A DNA stretch of 64,000 bases from Anaerolinea sp. GTDB taxonomy: Bacteria; Chloroflexota; Anaerolineae; Anaerolineales; Anaerolineaceae. Below, in pieces: positions 7,737 to 17,242 of the stretch; within the stretch, counting starts at the first letter, position 1; the number at the start of each line of letters is the position of its first letter. The position numbers were made by a program, and so were the translations under genes. Below the pieces are notes generated by a model, which searched no databases, was not told the DNA's origin, and saw only the letters and a list, made by a program, of their open reading frames with translations. The stretch covers positions 1 to 64,000 of the forward strand of contig DYEC01000001.1 in assembly GCA_020725865.1 (NCBI GenBank), in the 5' to 3' direction.

Positions 7737-8573
7737 TCACAAAAAACGCACAAACCAGTCACGCGCTTGCAGCCGCATGTCGCTGGTTACACGGTGAGTA
7801 ATTCCACTGTGGTAACTCAGGCGTAATTGGTCTGGGTATCCAGCGTAGAATGGCTGCAGGACCTTGCCGAGACGAGTGGCGTAGGTTTTTGGAATATCCG
7901 TATCCTGTCCTGCAACAATCATCAGCAAAGGTTTGGGAGCAAAGCGGGTTTGCAGTTTTTCCAATGGGTCAAGCTGACGGATAAAAGCAGTTCTTTTCAG
8001 CGTTTCTGCTTCCACGCTTTGAATTGTTTTCTGCCATTTGGGGTTTGAGCCGGCTTCCATGAGGGCGTTTTCCCAGTGTTCCAAAAAACTGGCATGGCTG
8101 ATAAATGTTACCGCCGCCTGAACCATTTCAAACCGGGCAGCCATCAGGAAAGCAACAAAACCGCCCATTGAAGAACCACAAACACCCAGCCGATGGATGT
8201 TCATGCGTGGATCGGTGCTGAAGTGGTGGATCAGCGTTTCCATGTCACGCGCGGTTTGTTCAACGATCTGGAACATCAAAAACAAGCGGTCCAGCCCGCT
8301 TTCAAAAGGGTATATATCCTCTGAAGAGGGTTTTTCCCATGCGGTGCGGATACGGTCGTCCAGCCGCTCGCCGTGCATGGCGGCATCCATAGCAACCATG
8401 CAGATGCCAGCTTCAGCTAACATGTCGCCCAGCTCAATCCCCGAGCGTTTGTTGCTGGTCAGCCCATGTACATAGAAGACGACGGGCAGATTTTCAGCAT
8501 CTTTGGGGTAGATGGTCAGTGTCGGGATGCCATAGAGAGTTTCACTTTGAATGATTCGCTGTCGCGTATCCAT
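7737..8573 (-). CDS. Alpha/beta-hydrolase (esterase/dipeptidyl-peptidase-like)
   Basis: 278 residues. Oxyanion-hole segment VVFYVHGLTSNK near residue 31, nucleophile elbow GSSMGG near 133-138, Asp in the AGQDTDIP strand and His in GITHRV near the C-terminus make a complete Ser-Asp-His triad. No signal peptide, so cytoplasmic. The fold matches dienelactone-hydrolase or prolyl-oligopeptidase-type esterases; the substrate is unknown. Possibly co-transcribed with the membrane protein downstream. Confidence 0.85.
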   Translation of the reverse strand: MDTRQRIIQSETLYGIPTLTIYPKDAENLPVVFYVHGLTSNKRSGIELGDMLAEAGICMVAMDAAMHGERLDDRIRTAWEKPSSEDIYPFESGLDRLFLMFQIVEQTARDMETLIHHFSTDPRMNIHRLGVCGSSMGGFVAFLMAARFEMVQAAVTFISHASFLEHWENALMEAGSNPKWQKTIQSVEAETLKRTAFIRQLDPLEKLQTRFAPKPLLMIVAGQDTDIPKTYATRLGKVLQPFYAGYPDQLRLSYHSGITHRVTSDMRLQARDWFVRFL

Positions 8574-8869
8574 AAACTAAATTCTATTGGTTTTCCAGTT
8601 CTGTGTCAATTTGTACGCAACTTCCCAAAAGCTGGGGGGTTATAAAAACCGAAAAGAGTTACCGGTTAGTTTTAGTTATTGGTGTAAGCGTTGAAAAGAA
8701 CGATAAGGGCTGTACGACCAACTATTATATCTTTTTGATTTTCCGTCTGCTTTGATATCAGGGTGGTGAAATAGGTCATGTCTGTTAAGGGCATGAGCTT
8801 TTTGGGTTTTTATGGTTGGTTTTGGCAGCCGTTTGCACATAAGATCACTTTGGAAGAAAGGAAAGAACG
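8574..8869. other. Intergenic region before the megasynthase
   Basis: About 300 AT-rich bases between divergent genes, which must hold the promoters of both the hydrolase and the megasynthase. I see no convincing -35/-10 pair at 17 bases. No conserved small ORF was found. The megasynthase ATG at 8870 has GAAAGGAAAGAACG before it. Confidence 0.5.
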
Positions 8870-11800
8870 ATGAGCGAGACAAAAGCCGTTGCTATTGTTG
8901 GGATTGGCGCAATCATGCCAGATGCATTTGATGCGCCGACCTTCTGGCAAAATATCAAGCAGGCGCGTTATTCCATCACCGAAGTGCCGCCGGAACGCTG
9001 GCGGGTTGATTTATATTATGATCCCGATCCCTCCGTTCCAGATAAGACTTACAGCAAGATTGGAGCGTGGGTAAGGGGATTCAAATTTGAGCCGTTCAAA
9101 CTTGGCATTGCCATCCCACCCAAGGTGCTGGCAGTGATGGATGAAGCGCAGCAGTGGGCAATTGCCGCTTCTCACCAGGCGTTAAACGATTATGGCTACC
9201 CAAAGCGTCCCCTCAACCCGGAAAGAGTGGCGGTCATTTTTGGTAATGCCTTGGGGGGTGAATATCATTATCGCACAACCATGCGTATCTATCTTCCGGA
9301 GTATCTGGATATGCTGGCTTCTTTGCCCGATTTTCAGAATTTACCCCGCGAGGTACAGGCGGCTCTGATGAATGGGTTACAGGAGCGGATGCGATCGCGA
9401 ATTTCGGATATTACAGAAGACACGATGCCGGGTGAATTGAGCAATATTATTGCTGGTCGTGTCGCGAATGTCTTCAATTTTTCGGGACCAAACTATGTAA
9501 CAGATGCTGCCTGTGCAGCGTCCATTGCTGCATTGCAAAATGCGGTTGAGGGATTGATGGCGCATCAGTTTGATGCAGTGCTGACCGGCGGCATTGACCG
9601 GGGGATGGGACCGGAGGCGTTTGTTAAATTCAGTAAGATCGGCGCGCTCAGCCCGGATGGTTCGCGGCCTTTTGCGGAGGGCGCCAATGGTTTTGTAATG
9701 GGTGAAGGTGCGGCAGTTTTCCTGCTGAAGCGGTTGGCAGATGCCGAGAAGGACGGCGACAAAATCTATGCCGTCATTCGCGGAGTGGGTGGTAGCAGTG
9801 ACGGCAAAGGCAAAGGGATTACTGCTCCCAACCCGCTGGGCCAGCAGCGTGCGATTGAGCGTGCCTGGCGCAACGCTGGCCTCTCGCCAGCAACTGCTGG
9901 AATGATTGAAGCCCATGGAACATCCACACGGGTTGGCGATGTGACCGAGGTGAACAGTCTGAACGCAGTCTTCGCTCCGCTAGGGTTGCCGGTAGGAAAA
10001 GTGGCGCTGGGATCCGTCAAATCCAACATCGGGCATTTAAAAAGCGCTGCCGGAGCTGCCGGATTGTTAAAGGCGGTTTACGCTTTGTATGAACGAGTGA
10101 TTCCCCCTTCAGTAAACTTTGAGCGGCCGAATCCAAATATTGATTTTGCCCGTCTGCCGTTTTATGTGCCGACACAGGCGCGTCCGTGGGAGGTCCGTCA
10201 GGGCGAAGTGCGGCGTGCGGGTGTCAGCTCATTCGGTTTTGGTGGGACAAATTTTCATGTGGTGCTGGAAGAGTATCTGCCCGGCATGTTGACCGGCGAA
10301 AAGGTGTATGCAGTGCCCGAAATGCCGGCTAAGGCTGAAACAGTGGCTGAGCCGGCCATTCGGACGGTATCAGCCGGTGTCCAACCAGCGCTAAAACCTT
10401 ACAATGGCTTGCTGTTTCTCAGTGCAAACGACACGGCCGGATTGATGCAGGCTTTGCGCGTGGCACTAGAGCGGGCAGCCCGTGGTGAGCTGCCCCTCTC
10501 GGTTTGTCCAAGTGAAGAACAGCTCCGCAAACCGGAACGACTGGCAATTGATTTTGCCAATGCGGATGAATTGCTCAAGCGCGGCGAAAGGGCATTGAAA
10601 GCGTTGGAAAATCCCACCCCGGGCATCTGGACAGCTCTAACGGCTCAGGGCATTTTTTACGGTAGCGGAGAACCGGGGAAGGTGGTGTTCATGTTTCCCG
10701 GTCAGGGATCGCAGTATGTTAACATGCTGCGTGAATTGAGAGATGTAGAGCCGGTTGTGGCAGAGACCTTTGAAGAAGCCGATCGGATAATGGTACCGAT
10801 TTTAGGCCGCCCGTTGACCAGTTACATTTTTGTGGATGGTGATGAAACAGCTCTGGCTCAGGCTGAAAAGGAATTACGCAATACTGCTATCACCCAGCCG
10901 GCAATGCTGACCGCGAATGTGGCGGTGCTTCGGGTAATGGAGAAATACGGCTTTCACCCGCATCTGGTGATTGGTCACAGTCTGGGTGAGTATGCAGCGC
11001 TGGTAGCGGCTGAAGTGATGAGCTTTGCCGAAGCGCTTGAGGTGGTCAGCGCGCGCGGACGCGAGATGACGAAGGTATCGCTGGATGATAATGGGGCGAT
11101 GGTGGCAGTTTCTGCGCCGCTGGAAGAAGTGGAACAGGTATTGAAGACGGTGGAAGGTTATGCAGTAATTGCCAACATCAACAGCCCGATGCAATCAGTG
11201 ATTGGCGGTTCAACGGCAGCGATGGAATCAGCACTGGCGATCTTTCAGAAAGCTGGTTTTCAAGCCTCAAAAATTCCGGTTTCTCACGCTTTTCATACGA
11301 AAATTGTCGCTCCTGCCAGCGAACCGTTGCGCAGGGTAATTGAAAGTAAAAATATCCGCCCGCCCAGAATACCAGTTGTTGCTAATGTTACCGGTGAATT
11401 GTATCCAACGAACCGGGAAGAAATCATCGAAATGCTGGCACAACAGCTTGCTTCACCCGTACAGATGGTCAAGAGTATGCAGACGCTTTACCGCGAGGGC
11501 GCTCGCGTCTTTGTTGAGATCGGGCCAAAGCGGGTGATCAGTGCTTTAGCTGCCGACAATCTGAAACACTATCAAGATGTCATTATTCTAGGGACAAATC
11601 ACCCGCGTAAAGGCGCTCTGGTCAGCTTGAACGAAGCGCTGTGCGGCTTGTATGCGGCGGGTGTTGTACCGGTAGCTGAACCTTTAGCAGTTGCTATGCC
11701 ATCATTGCAAACTGAAACGCCTGCTGTTCACGGCGCTCCAGTGGTTATCCATCATAAAAATGGCCGTCTGCCGTTGACTGGCTCGGTGGTCATCAGCGGG

Positions 11801-14800
11801 GCTGGGTTGGGGCTTCCGGGGCGCGGAAAAGCTGTTTTTGATGAGCGGAATGTACTGCGTCTTCTAAACGGCGAAATGCTGATTGAACCGCTGACCGAAG
11901 AAAAACGCCGCGCAATGCTAGCAAAACGGGTGACCCGCTTGGTAAAAAGCGAGTCTGGGGCAGTAATGGAAACCATTGATGACCTTGAACAAACGGTTAA
12001 ACTAGGGGGACAGGGAGGGGTGTTTAATCTGGAAGAAGAATTCGGTATTCCCCAAGAACGTGTAGAGGCAACCGATATTTCGACTCAATTGGCAATCGCT
12101 GCCGGGATAGACGCCCTGCGTGATGCCGGTATTCCGCTGGTAATGGCATACCGGCAGACCAGTAAAGGTACACTGTTACCCGACCGCTGGCGGCTGCCGG
12201 AGGCGCTGGCAGATGAGACTGGCGTGATCTTCGGTTCGGCTTTCCCCGGCCTGGATCAGATGGCTGTCGAAGCAGAACGTTATTATCGGTATCAAGCGTT
12301 GACTGCTCAATTGAACGAATTACGCACCCTTAAGGTACTATTACCGGAAGGGCAGCAAGATGTGCGAGTGTTTTTGGAGAAACGCATTTCCGAACTGGAA
12401 GCACAACTTGCTGAAGAGGATTACCACTTTGACCGGCGCTTCATTTTCCGTATTCTTGCGATGGGGCACTCGCAATTTGCCGAACATATCGGAGCACGCG
12501 GACCCAATACACATGTTAACGCTGCTTGCGCTACGACAACCCATGCGATTGCTGTTGCGGAGGACTGGATAAGAACAGGGCGTTGCCGTCGGGTGGTCGT
12601 GATTGCTGGTGATGATGTGACGCGTGACAGCCTGGCTGGGTGGATTGGAACCGGCTTGATGGCAAGCGGCGCGGCAACCACAGAAGGAAACCCACGCATG
12701 GCAATTCTGCCGTTTGACCGCCGCCGTAACGGGATGATCATGGGCATGGGCGCAGCGGCGCTGGTGATAGAGTCAGAAGATGCAGTGCGCGAACGCGGGA
12801 TGAGAGGTATCAGTGAGATTCTGGCAACAGTGATTGCCAACAGTGCATTTCATGGTACCCGGTTGGACGTACAGCATGTTTGTGAGGTGATGGAGCGCCT
12901 GATCAGCGTGGCAGAAGAGCGTTATGGAATAAACCGCAAAGAGATCGCCCCTCAGACTGTTTTTGTCTCGCACGAGACCTACACCCCTGCGCGCGGCGGC
13001 AGCGCTTCTGCTGAAATCCGTGCTCTGCGTTACACCTTTGGGGAAGCTGCAGATCAGGTCATTATTGCCAATACCAAAGGTTATACCGGCCACACGATGG
13101 GTGTAGGAGTTGAGGATGTGCTGGCAGCAAAGGCGCTGGAATACGGCATTGTCCCGCCCATTGCCAATATTCATGAGGGCTTCGAGCCGGATCCAGAACT
13201 GGGCAACCTGAACCTTTCCAGAGGCGGTAAGTACAACGTAAAGTATGCGCTTCGTCTGGGCGCCGGATTTGGATCTCAAATTGCTATGACGTTGACACGC
13301 AAGATTGCCGGAGTTGGCGAACGTATCAACCCGGAGGTATATAACCGCTGGCTGTCGGATGTTGCGGGTTATGAACACGCAGAAACTGAGGTTGTACAAC
13401 ATACATTGCGTATCAAACACACGGGTGCGCCGGTAAAACCGCCAAAACGCTCAACGTGGGAGTATGGCACGGGTCCGACCATGTGGGCATTTGGAGAACC
13501 GAAAGTGGAAACCGAACCGGTGCAGCCTGTAATTGAGGTTCAGCAGCCCTTGGAAGCGAAACAGCCAATCCAAGCGGTTCCATCGGTGGTTGTTTCGGCA
13601 AGCGGTGAAGAAATTAAAAATAAAGTACTGTCGCTGGTGAGTGAGAAGACCGGTTATCCGGTGGAGATGCTGGACTTGGATTTGGACCTTGAGGCAGACT
13701 TGGGTATTGACACGGTCAAGCAAGCGGAACTGTTTGCGTCGGTGCGCGGGTTATATGACATTCCGCGCCGCGAAGACCTGCGTCTGGCGGATTACAACAC
13801 ACTGGCGAAGGTGATTGCGTTTGTGGAAGAGGCGGTCAAAGCACAAGGCGGCGCGCCGGCACAGGCGCCGGCGGAGGCGCCTGCCCAAGCCCCGGCAGTA
13901 GCCCCGCCGCCAGCAGCAAGTGTTGCTGTGTCTGCAGGATCGCCGGGGTTGTATGAAGAGATCAAGGAAAAAGTACTGTCGCTGGTGAGTGAGAAGACCG
14001 GTTATCCGGTGGAAATGTTGGACTTGGATTTGGACCTTGAGGCAGACTTGGGTATTGACACGGTGAAGCAAGCGGAACTGTTTGCGTCGGTGCGCGGGTT
14101 ATATGACATTCCGCGCCGCGAAGACCTGCGTCTGGCAGATTACAACACACTGGCGAAAGTGATCGCCTTTGTGGAAGAGGCAGTCAAAGCACAAGGCGGC
14201 GCGCCGGTGCAAGTGAAGGTGGAAGCCGTTGCTGAAGCTCCAGTTGTAACCCATCCGCAGAGAGCTGATATGTCGGCATCATCGCAAGTGTTGCGTGAAG
14301 AGATCAAGGAGAAAGTGCTGTCGTTGGTGAGCGAGAAGACCGGTTATCCGGTGGAGATGCTGGACTTGGATTTGGACCTTGAGGCAGACTTGGGTATTGA
14401 CACGGTGAAGCAAGCGGAGCTGTTTGCGTCGGTGCGCGGGTTGTATGACATCCCGCGCCGCGAAGACCTGCGTCTGGCGGACTATAACACGCTGGCGAAG
14501 GTGATTGCGTTTGTGGAGGAAGCCGTTCAGCCCGCGAAGCTTTCAGAGACGAGTAAAATTGAAAATGTAATGATTCAACCCGTAACAGAGTCAACTAATG
14601 AGGTCAATGCAGAGTTGGAAAGCCAAACCAGTCAGTCATCTGAAGTAAAAACCGGCGTTGTCCGCCGACGCGTTCCTGTTCCGGTATTGCGCCCGCGTCT
14701 TGACCTATGTGTACCAACTCAAATAAAACTTGAAGAAGGCAAACGTGTGGTCATCGTGCGGGATCAAGGCAAGGTCGCCGATTCTCTGATCCGATTGTTA

Positions 14801-17167
14801 CAAAAACGTAAAGTCAATGTGTTAGAGATAAGAGCTTATGAGGCGCTGGAACAGCATATCCAGAAGTGGCAGTCGGAAGGCAACATTGACGGCGTTTACT
14901 TCCTGCCAGCGTTAGATAATGAGCCCGACTTAAGCGTTTTGACCCTTGAGGGCTGGCAGGAAGCAATGGAAAAAAGGGTTTATGCACTGTATACGTTGAT
15001 GAAAAATATTGCTGGTAATCCGTTTCTGATTTGTGCCACACGGCTGGATGGACTGCATGGCTACGGTCCGAAGGGTGCCAGCGCGCCTCTCGGTGGGGCA
15101 GTCAGTGGATTTGCCAAGGCGCTTGCTCGCGAACGCCCAGGCACGCTGGTTAAAGTGATAGATTTTGAACCTGAAACTACTGCTAAAAATATTGCCAACT
15201 GTCTGTTGGAGGAAACTCTGAATGATCCAGCAGTGGTTGAGGTTGGCTATGAGGGCGATTTGCGTTTTACAATTGTCCTGCGTGATCAGCCTTTACCCGA
15301 TGCAGTGAATTTTGAGCTAAAACCCGGCAGTGTGTTTCTGGTGAGCGGCGGGACTGCAGGGATCATTGCTCCGGTGTTGCTTGACCTGGCACAGGTGGAA
15401 AGAAGTACGTTTTATCTGCTAGGAAGGTCACCGCTCCCGGAGTGTAATGACCCCGATTTACAACAGCTAAAGACAGACCGCGAGGCATTTCGCAAGGTGT
15501 TGCTACAGCGCATGGCACAACAGACGGGCGGCCGCCCTGCATTTATTGAAGTAGAACAAAAACTGGCGGCTTTGGAACGGGCAGCTGCTGCGCTGGACAC
15601 GATGGCAGAAATCCGCCGCCGTGGCGGTAAAGTGGAATACCTTGTCTGTGACGTGACCAATTTCCCCGCGGTACAGGCAGCAGTACAGCATGTGGCACAG
15701 GCAGAAGGCCGCGTGGATGTATTGATTCATGCAGCTGGTATCGAGCGCAGTCGCAAATTGGAAAGCAAGCCGCTGGAGGAAGTTCGCCAGACCCTTCAGG
15801 TTAAAGCAGATGGTTTTTTCCATCTCTATAAAGCCTTGCAGGAAGCTCAGTTGCAGCCGGGCGCTATTGTGATGTTTTCATCTGTTGCCGGGCGGTTTGG
15901 TAATGCCGGACAGGTGGACTATGCGGCGGCTAATGATTTGTTGTGCAAGCTGGCTTCTGCGCTTCGCCGTCAGAACCCGGCGGTCAAGACGCTCGTGCTG
16001 GATTGGGGTGCATGGGCAGAAGTTGGCATGGCGAGCCGCGGGCATACACCTGAGCTGATGAAAATGGCTGGAATCGAAATGATCCCACCGGCTGAAGGTG
16101 CGTCGCTTGTACGCAAAGAACTGCTCTCGGGCAACGGTGAGGTTGTGCTGGCAAGCTCATTGGGTATGCTGGAGACTTCTGCCTGTCCAAATGCAGGCTT
16201 GAACCTGATACGTGCCAATACAGCTTTGCGTGAAGGCAAGGTGGTGCACAAGATGCTGAGCCAGTTGACTGACCTGACACTACAGGATGGCATCCTGCTT
16301 GAAGCTGAGTTAGACCCCACATCGGAACCGTTCCTGCGTGATCATGCCCTAAATGGCATCCCGGTTTTGCCGGGAGTGGTGGGCATTGAAGGGTTCGTTG
16401 TGGCAGCCAGACATATCGCATCCGTACTGGCTGGACCAAAGCAAGGTTTTACTGTTTCGCATTTGGAAAATATCCGGTTTCTGACGCCATTCAAGTTCTA
16501 TCGAAATCAGTCGCGGCGAGTAATGTGGAAAGCTCAAATGGTGCGTGAGACAAGCGGTCTGGTAGCTTATGTCACGCTTGAGTCCGATCTGCCGCTGCAT
16601 TCGGGGCGGATGGAACACCTGCTCCATTTCTCTGGAATGGTGCACATGGAACCGGGTAAAGAAATGCCTTCAGCGACCGTTGAACCGCCGCTGTGGAAAG
16701 GCAAAGCGCTCGTCAAGGCTGAAGATATTTATCGGTTGTACTTCCATGGACCCAGTTTCCAGGTTCTAGAGGGTATTCAAGCCAATGGCGAGGGCATTTT
16801 GGGGCGGTTGCGTAACGGTCACGCAGTAGCCGAAAATGGCAGCCACTTGGTAAATACTGCCATGCTAGTAGAGTTGTGCTTTCAGACCGCAGGCATCTGG
16901 GAAGTGGCAAAGACCGGCGTTCTGGCGCTCCCGCATTCGATTCGCAGCCTGACCATTTATCAGGCTTGTGCTAAAGATACCCCGGTCTTTGCAGAAGTGA
17001 TACCTCATCAAGATGAGGCAGGAAACCTGAGCTTTGATGCGCGTGTAGTGGATGCGGATGGCTGTGTGTATCTGGAATTGAAGGATTATCGCACTTCACC
17101 TCTCCCCTATGCACCGGATCAAAACCTGATTGAGCCGTTCAAGCAATTGACCGGCGGGGTTAACTAA
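8870..17167 (+). CDS. PUFA-synthase-like multidomain megasynthase, KS-AT-KS-ACPx3-KR-DH
   Basis: 2765 residues. Domains: KS1 (1-470; Cys215, His349, His389), malonyl-type AT (604-905; GHSLGEY with Ser704, HAFH 806-809), KS2 (about 965-1440; Cys1220 in NAACATTT, His1368, His1408, with a predicted helical insertion before the Cys), three ACPs (attachment positions 1615, 1731, 1845), KR (Rossmann SGGTAGI near 2159, Ser2338, Tyr2351), and a C-terminal DH (His2492 in HALNGIPVLPG). KS1 is of PfaA type (ITEVPPERW). PfaA/B/C functions of marine PUFA synthases are condensed into one chain; the ER is supplied in trans by PfaD. Oddities: every ACP has LGIDT, Thr instead of Ser, and KS2 is not a degenerate chain-length factor. 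It likely makes a long-chain lipid or polyketide from malonyl-CoA; the product is unknown. Confidence 0.9.
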   Translation: MSETKAVAIVGIGAIMPDAFDAPTFWQNIKQARYSITEVPPERWRVDLYYDPDPSVPDKTYSKIGAWVRGFKFEPFKLGIAIPPKVLAVMDEAQQWAIAASHQALNDYGYPKRPLNPERVAVIFGNALGGEYHYRTTMRIYLPEYLDMLASLPDFQNLPREVQAALMNGLQERMRSRISDITEDTMPGELSNIIAGRVANVFNFSGPNYVTDAACAASIAALQNAVEGLMAHQFDAVLTGGIDRGMGPEAFVKFSKIGALSPDGSRPFAEGANGFVMGEGAAVFLLKRLADAEKDGDKIYAVIRGVGGSSDGKGKGITAPNPLGQQRAIERAWRNAGLSPATAGMIEAHGTSTRVGDVTEVNSLNAVFAPLGLPVGKVALGSVKSNIGHLKSAAGAAGLLKAVYALYERVIPPSVNFERPNPNIDFARLPFYVPTQARPWEVRQGEVRRAGVSSFGFGGTNFHVVLEEYLPGMLTGEKVYAVPEMPAKAETVAEPAIRTVSAGVQPALKPYNGLLFLSANDTAGLMQALRVALERAARGELPLSVCPSEEQLRKPERLAIDFANADELLKRGERALKALENPTPGIWTALTAQGIFYGSGEPGKVVFMFPGQGSQYVNMLRELRDVEPVVAETFEEADRIMVPILGRPLTSYIFVDGDETALAQAEKELRNTAITQPAMLTANVAVLRVMEKYGFHPHLVIGHSLGEYAALVAAEVMSFAEALEVVSARGREMTKVSLDDNGAMVAVSAPLEEVEQVLKTVEGYAVIANINSPMQSVIGGSTAAMESALAIFQKAGFQASKIPVSHAFHTKIVAPASEPLRRVIESKNIRPPRIPVVANVTGELYPTNREEIIEMLAQQLASPVQMVKSMQTLYREGARVFVEIGPKRVISALAADNLKHYQDVIILGTNHPRKGALVSLNEALCGLYAAGVVPVAEPLAVAMPSLQTETPAVHGAPVVIHHKNGRLPLTGSVVISGAGLGLPGRGKAVFDERNVLRLLNGEMLIEPLTEEKRRAMLAKRVTRLVKSESGAVMETIDDLEQTVKLGGQGGVFNLEEEFGIPQERVEATDISTQLAIAAGIDALRDAGIPLVMAYRQTSKGTLLPDRWRLPEALADETGVIFGSAFPGLDQMAVEAERYYRYQALTAQLNELRTLKVLLPEGQQDVRVFLEKRISELEAQLAEEDYHFDRRFIFRILAMGHSQFAEHIGARGPNTHVNAACATTTHAIAVAEDWIRTGRCRRVVVIAGDDVTRDSLAGWIGTGLMASGAATTEGNPRMAILPFDRRRNGMIMGMGAAALVIESEDAVRERGMRGISEILATVIANSAFHGTRLDVQHVCEVMERLISVAEERYGINRKEIAPQTVFVSHETYTPARGGSASAEIRALRYTFGEAADQVIIANTKGYTGHTMGVGVEDVLAAKALEYGIVPPIANIHEGFEPDPELGNLNLSRGGKYNVKYALRLGAGFGSQIAMTLTRKIAGVGERINPEVYNRWLSDVAGYEHAETEVVQHTLRIKHTGAPVKPPKRSTWEYGTGPTMWAFGEPKVETEPVQPVIEVQQPLEAKQPIQAVPSVVVSASGEEIKNKVLSLVSEKTGYPVEMLDLDLDLEADLGIDTVKQAELFASVRGLYDIPRREDLRLADYNTLAKVIAFVEEAVKAQGGAPAQAPAEAPAQAPAVAPPPAASVAVSAGSPGLYEEIKEKVLSLVSEKTGYPVEMLDLDLDLEADLGIDTVKQAELFASVRGLYDIPRREDLRLADYNTLAKVIAFVEEAVKAQGGAPVQVKVEAVAEAPVVTHPQRADMSASSQVLREEIKEKVLSLVSEKTGYPVEMLDLDLDLEADLGIDTVKQAELFASVRGLYDIPRREDLRLADYNTLAKVIAFVEEAVQPAKLSETSKIENVMIQPVTESTNEVNAELESQTSQSSEVKTGVVRRRVPVPVLRPRLDLCVPTQIKLEEGKRVVIVRDQGKVADSLIRLLQKRKVNVLEIRAYEALEQHIQKWQSEGNIDGVYFLPALDNEPDLSVLTLEGWQEAMEKRVYALYTLMKNIAGNPFLICATRLDGLHGYGPKGASAPLGGAVSGFAKALARERPGTLVKVIDFEPETTAKNIANCLLEETLNDPAVVEVGYEGDLRFTIVLRDQPLPDAVNFELKPGSVFLVSGGTAGIIAPVLLDLAQVERSTFYLLGRSPLPECNDPDLQQLKTDREAFRKVLLQRMAQQTGGRPAFIEVEQKLAALERAAAALDTMAEIRRRGGKVEYLVCDVTNFPAVQAAVQHVAQAEGRVDVLIHAAGIERSRKLESKPLEEVRQTLQVKADGFFHLYKALQEAQLQPGAIVMFSSVAGRFGNAGQVDYAAANDLLCKLASALRRQNPAVKTLVLDWGAWAEVGMASRGHTPELMKMAGIEMIPPAEGASLVRKELLSGNGEVVLASSLGMLETSACPNAGLNLIRANTALREGKVVHKMLSQLTDLTLQDGILLEAELDPTSEPFLRDHALNGIPVLPGVVGIEGFVVAARHIASVLAGPKQGFTVSHLENIRFLTPFKFYRNQSRRVMWKAQMVRETSGLVAYVTLESDLPLHSGRMEHLLHFSGMVHMEPGKEMPSATVEPPLWKGKALVKAEDIYRLYFHGPSFQVLEGIQANGEGILGRLRNGHAVAENGSHLVNTAMLVELCFQTAGIWEVAKTGVLALPHSIRSLTIYQACAKDTPVFAEVIPHQDEAGNLSFDARVVDADGCVYLELKDYRTSPLPYAPDQNLIEPFKQLTGGVN
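13622..13859 (+). repeat. ACP-coding repeat, unit 1
   Basis: First of three almost identical ACP-coding units. Unit 2 is offset by 348 bases, unit 3 by a further 342. The core motif LEADLGIDTVKQAE is the same in all. Confidence 0.9.
13970..14207 (+). repeat. ACP-coding repeat, unit 2
   Basis: Second unit. Over the ACP core it differs from unit 1 only at scattered synonymous positions. An Ala/Pro-rich linker (13846-13969) separates the two units. Confidence 0.9.
14312..14528 (+). repeat. ACP-coding repeat, unit 3
   Basis: Third unit, again near-identical to the others; the copy ends earlier, just after the VIAFVEEAV helix. Confidence 0.9.
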
Positions 17168-17177
17168 TAAATGATTG

Positions 17178-17218
17178 CCGCCCCTTTCTGATAATTTGGA
17201 AAGGGGCGGTATATTTTT
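17178..17218 (+). terminator. Intrinsic terminator or attenuator between megasynthase and PPTase
   Basis: Perfect 11-bp stem CCGCCCCTTTC (17178-17188) with GAAAGGGGCGG (17199-17209), 10-base loop, followed by TATATTTTT. It would reduce read-through into the PPTase gene 25 bases further on. Confidence 0.8.
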
Positions 17219-17242
17219 GCATATTGGGAGGACGCCCAACAC

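Noticed and set aside
8676-8882. Minus-strand 68-codon frame before the megasynthase
   Set aside because: No ribosome binding site, overlaps the megasynthase start, and composition looks random.
11770-13310. KS2 called as a chain-length factor
   Set aside because: The active-site Cys and both His are present, so a degenerate role is not supported.
12773-13420. 215-codon minus-strand frame inside the megasynthase
   Set aside because: Antisense to KS2, which has complete catalytic motifs and normal codon use; a shadow frame.
13622-14528. Regular repeats as a possible CRISPR or satellite
   Set aside because: Units are 220-240 bases, in frame, and encode ACP domains.
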